Source: an uncultured Dehalococcoidia bacterium
GTDB lineage: Bacteria; Chloroflexota; Dehalococcoidia; Lucifugimonadales; UBA1127
Direction: 5' to 3'
DNA: 64,000 bases
Assembly: GCA_951812285.1 (NCBI GenBank)
Contig: OX638292.1
Coordinates: forward strand, 907,008 to 971,007
The position numbers were made by a program, and so were the translations under genes. Below the pieces are notes generated by a model that saw only the letters and a list, made by a program, of their open reading frames with translations, was not told where the DNA came from and searched no databases. Positions 61,352 to 64,000 of the stretch are shown here, one piece after another. Numbering within the stretch: position 1 is the first letter of the stretch; each line of letters starts with the position of its first letter.

Positions 61352-62329
61352 CTACTCGCCGCTGCTCCTGGGCGCTCCGCCGCCGCCGCCCCCTGCGGAG
61401 GGGGTCGCCAACGAAGCCGCCGAGCTGACGCCGCCCGCAGCGGCCGAAAGCCCCGCGCTCGCGGCCATCGCTCCCACGGCCGCGCCCCCCGGACCTCCCG
61501 CCGCGCCGCCCGCCATCAGGCCGATGACCCTGGCCGAGCGCACCATCGACGCGGGCAGGTTCATGCCGAAATAGAGCATCGAGAGCCAGCTATCGAAGGT
61601 CCCGGCGTTGCCCAATAGAGAGGGCACGCGGGTCGCCATGTAGACGAAGGCCAGTGACATGAGCAGCTTCCAGATGAGGTCCTGCACCGGCTCGAAGGCG
61701 GCTATCTGCGCCACCTCGTTGAGGAACCCGATCCCCAGGGCCAGGGCGATGAGCTGGATGGCCTGCTGGAAGGTGGTCGTCATGAAGAGCCGGAGCCAGT
61801 GGCGGCCCCAGCCCGCCGTGTGGGGCAATATCCACAGCCCCAACGCAATTGGCGCGAGGGCGAGCAGGATGTCGATGAGGGCGAGCCTCAAGACCATCTG
61901 CACGATGACGTAGAGGACGAAAAAGCCGTAGACCAAGTAGAGGACGGCGAGGAGCAGGGCCATGCCCACGCTCCCGGCGTTGACGGCGGTCAAGAGAGTG
62001 CGGAGGGTCGAGCGGAGCATGTCGCCCGCGGTCACGTCCAGGGAGGCGGCGACGAAGCCGGATACGGCGTCGGCCACGTCGAGGACCAGGGCGCACCACC
62101 AGAGGGACGAGGCGGCGGCAACGAGGCCCAGGACCAGCCGGGGCACCATCTCCCGCCACCCCGTCTGCTGCCGTCCAAGATGCTCGGACATGACGAGGGT
62201 CAGCCCCATCCAGCCGAGGATGACGATCAACGCGCCGGAGGTGACGGCCCAGACGACCATCCACGCCTGGCGCACCAGGTCGTGGGCGTAGGTGAGGTCG
62301 GGAGGGGTGCCGGTGAGGATGTCGCTCAT
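61352..62329 (-). CDS. VirB6/TrbL-like channel membrane protein
   Basis: The 325-residue protein has about six hydrophobic helices between residues 30 and 240 (VVWAVTSGALIVILGWMGL, MALLLAVLYLVYGFFVLYVIV, LIDILLALAPIALGLWI and more) and a low-complexity Gly/Ala/Ser-rich C-terminus. That is the pattern of VirB6/TrbL inner-membrane proteins. It lies four bases after the secreted-protein gene. Confidence 0.8.
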   Translation of the reverse strand: MSDILTGTPPDLTYAHDLVRQAWMVVWAVTSGALIVILGWMGLTLVMSEHLGRQQTGWREMVPRLVLGLVAAASSLWWCALVLDVADAVSGFVAASLDVTAGDMLRSTLRTLLTAVNAGSVGMALLLAVLYLVYGFFVLYVIVQMVLRLALIDILLALAPIALGLWILPHTAGWGRHWLRLFMTTTFQQAIQLIALALGIGFLNEVAQIAAFEPVQDLIWKLLMSLAFVYMATRVPSLLGNAGTFDSWLSMLYFGMNLPASMVRSARVIGLMAGGAAGGPGGAAVGAMAASAGLSAAAGGVSSAASLATPSAGGGGGGAPRSSGE

Positions 62330-62332
62330 CGG

Positions 62333-62944
62333 CTATCCGTCCCTGCAATTGTCGGCGTCTTCGCCCGACGCTCTTTCAACGACACCGCAGAGGGTCCCGT
62401 GGACCCCCTCGACCATCCAGCCGGCGAAGGCCCTGGCCCAGCGTCCGGGGTTGAGGGCGGCGAGCACCTTGTCCCAGATGCGCCCCGGCTGGTGGATGGG
62501 GATGACGGCGTAGAAGTCTCCCCTCAGCCCGTCCTCGGACTGGGCCAGCATCACCAGCAGGTACGCCTTGTCGCGGTCGAGGTCGGGCTGCTCGTCCAGG
62601 GCCGGGTACTCCCACGAATACTCCCAGCCGTCGCTGCGCCCCTTCTCCCCGCCGCTCACCAGGTAGACGGCGCTGATCCAGTCGCCGGTGTCGGCGTCGC
62701 GCACGGCGTAGTGGAGGACGGCGATCTTCCGGTCGAAGACGGGACGGGCGACGAACTGGCCGTCGCCCTTGCGCTCCACGAAGTCCCGGTCGGCGTTGAC
62801 CAGGGTGAGCTCGTCACCGGGGGTCTGGGCGAGGGCGGTCCCGGAGGACGGGATCGCCAGGAGCGCCGCCAGAAGCAGCGCGGTTGCCAGCGGAAACAGC
62901 CGCCTTACCGACCGGAGTTTCGATTTCAGCGCCAAGATGTTCAC
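62333..62944 (-). CDS. Secreted protein of the transfer operon
   Basis: The 203-residue protein starts with a signal peptide (basic region, then FPLATALLLAALLAIPSSGTALAQ, cleavage likely after ALA). The mature part is hydrophilic and Trp/Asp-rich, with IAVLHYAVRDADTGDWISAVYLVSGGEKG. No known domain. It is the first gene of the transfer operon. A surface or periplasm-like accessory role is likely. Confidence 0.65.
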   Translation of the reverse strand: MNILALKSKLRSVRRLFPLATALLLAALLAIPSSGTALAQTPGDELTLVNADRDFVERKGDGQFVARPVFDRKIAVLHYAVRDADTGDWISAVYLVSGGEKGRSDGWEYSWEYPALDEQPDLDRDKAYLLVMLAQSEDGLRGDFYAVIPIHQPGRIWDKVLAALNPGRWARAFAGWMVEGVHGTLCGVVERASGEDADNCRDG

Positions 62945-63393
62945 CTCTCTGCGATTCGCCGCGCCTCATCGGGTCGCGGCCCTCGCCGGAGAGTGTGAAC
63001 AGGCGAAATCCGGTTGGAAACCGCCTGAAAGGTACATCAAATGATGCACCTTATAAGGGCATTGGCATCCGGCCTCGTTCGTGCTGTCATTGGGGCGTAC
63101 ACGAGATTGGGTTTTGTCGGTGGGTAACAAGCCGGGTCGGAGGCAAGCTAAATCGGGGGTAAATCACCCCCTACAGGACGTAAACAGTGAACACTTGGAG
63201 TTAAGTCCCGGTTCCGGTCGAGAGCGCTGAAACCCCGGCGATGTGGGGGTGCAAGACGGGCGGTAAATCGGCCACTGAGTTGGAGAAAGGTGTTTCAAAA
63301 GTCGGTGGATGCTGGGGTGCGTTACGTCCGCAGGAAACGGGATGCAATGTCGGGCCAAAGCTGAGGCGAGTTTTCGGGAAGGAGGAAATTGCC
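62945..63393. promoter_or_regulatory. Divergent control region of the transfer operon with palindromes
   Basis: The 449 bases separate the transfer operon (minus) from the plus-strand gene at 63394. A 20-bp near-palindrome GGTACATCAAATGATGCACC (63031-63050) lies near a TTATAA box (63051-63056) and may be an operator for one of the HTH proteins. GGGGGT/ACCCCC (63155-63171), CACCCCCTACAGGAC (63165-63179) and CAGTGAACACTTGG (63185-63198) recur from 49.5 kb. It could include the transfer origin; no relaxase nick site can be pinpointed. Confidence 0.5.
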
Positions 63394-64000
63394 ATGAAAA
63401 CCACGGAACACGGCATCGAGGACAGCAGGGATGTGGAGAACGTCCACCACATGCGGCTCATGGCGCTGCTGCAAGAGCTGGTGCGGGAGAAGGGCTACAA
63501 GGGCGCGGCGCGGGTGCTGGAGATCGACCCGCAGACGGTGACGGACAGCGCCAAGACGGGGAGGCTGTCTCGCCGGGTGCGGGACTCGCTGGAGCGGGCG
63601 TTGCAGGAGGGCGTCGGGTCGGCGGCGGAGCGGCAGCGCAGGCGCAACGAGGAGCTGGAAGGGCGCATCGAGGCGCTGGAGCAGGGACACGAGGAGCTGG
63701 GCAAGGAGGTGCGCAGGCGTCTGTCGTCCATCGAGGGCGAGGTGTCCTCCCTGCGGAGGGACGGACCCCAGGGGACCGGGGCCGGTCATGCCGGCGCCGG
63801 TCCCTCCCAGGCGGACGAGGAACGGGCCGGGCCGGAGAAGCGGGGCGCTGGACGGAAGCCTCCGTCGAAGCCGTCGATGCGGCGGGAGTACCCAGACCTG
63901 GTGACGCGGGAGGCTGCCGAGGACGACGAGGAGGTTTTCGGCGCCGCCTACACTCTGGTCGTCGAGTGGCGGGGGCTGAAGGACACCCATCCCAACGAGG
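63394..64000 (+). CDS. DNA-binding-like coiled-coil protein, 3' end outside window
   Basis: ATG 63394 has GGAAGGAGG upstream; the frame is open to the window end (202 residues). The N-terminus holds a helix-turn-helix-like stretch (LVREKGYKGAARVLEIDPQTVTDSAKTGRLSRRVRDSLERAL). A charged coiled coil follows (about residues 75-125), then a Gly/Pro/Ala linker. The visible sequence ends inside a new domain. It is not in the transfer operon but is divergent from it. Family unknown; a transfer or replication regulator is a guess. Confidence 0.75.
   Translation, partial: MKTTEHGIEDSRDVENVHHMRLMALLQELVREKGYKGAARVLEIDPQTVTDSAKTGRLSRRVRDSLERALQEGVGSAAERQRRRNEELEGRIEALEQGHEELGKEVRRRLSSIEGEVSSLRRDGPQGTGAGHAGAGPSQADEERAGPEKRGAGRKPPSKPSMRREYPDLVTREAAEDDEEVFGAAYTLVVEWRGLKDTHPNE

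Overview
The window is high-GC bacterial DNA, most likely from a Chloroflexota lineage (Dehalococcoidia/SAR202-like). This rests on gene content, not on a marker gene: late cobalamin assembly, a DrrAB-type ABC exporter, DUF362, class II aldolase/FGGY kinase/2-hydroxyacid dehydrogenase genes, squalene-forming HpnCDE, an archaeal-type PEP carboxylase and selenoproteins. No rRNA and no CRISPR array were seen.

Host chromosome, 1-33623. A DnaE2 polymerase cut by the left edge (1-3111) is followed by 1.2 kb of hairpin repeats, then a YedK/HMCES protein and a TfoX-domain protein. A cobT-cobS-cobC-cobU operon (minus strand, 8465-5411) completes the cobalamin nucleotide loop. Next come a membrane cache-domain protein, an ABC-2 exporter, a VOC protein, a siderophore-interacting flavoprotein, a Rieske oxygenase, archaeal-type PEP carboxylase and an NCS2 permease. 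At 19436-20484 lies the most striking host locus: a small redox operon with a ferredoxin-thioredoxin-reductase-like protein whose two redox-active cysteines are both encoded by UGA, and a glutaredoxin with a UGPC active site. Each of the three UGA codons is followed at the same distance by a bacterial SECIS-like hairpin. Divergent tRNA-Glu and tRNA-Leu genes follow, then DUF362, MenG/UbiE, an epimerase, an aldolase/kinase/dehydrogenase run, a NUDIX hydrolase, YjbQ with HpnCDE, and a polyprenyl synthase. The stretch ends with tRNA-Ile(GAT).

Mobile region, 33624 to beyond 64000. A large serine recombinase gene starts inside the element and reads into the 3' half of tRNA-Ile, which marks this point as the element's left junction. 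A ribbon-helix-helix gene with its own operator precedes it. A more AT-rich defence-like island (36.3-49.3 kb) carries, in order, a phosphoribosyltransferase, a DprA/SLOG protein, a HAD phosphatase, a DUF262-HNH nuclease, a small unknown protein, a PLD-nuclease/SNF2 helicase and an Eco57I-type adenine methyltransferase. The methyltransferase's C-terminal specificity half has an alternative homologous copy lying inverted just downstream. Both copies share a perfect 44-bp inverted repeat inside the reading frame, and a tyrosine recombinase gene sits next to them. This has the architecture of a phase-variable, invertible methyltransferase.

A second related serine recombinase (49768-51342), two helix-turn-helix proteins and a replication-relaxation protein follow. 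They lie at the end of a minus-strand type IV secretion operon with a coupling ATPase, VirB4, two small pilin-like proteins, a PrgI-domain protein fused to a large extracellular region, VirB6 and a secreted protein. The right end holds a control region with palindromes and the start of a plus-strand coiled-coil DNA-binding-like protein that runs off the window. The whole reads as an integrative and conjugative element, or two nested or tandem ones, carrying a defence cargo.
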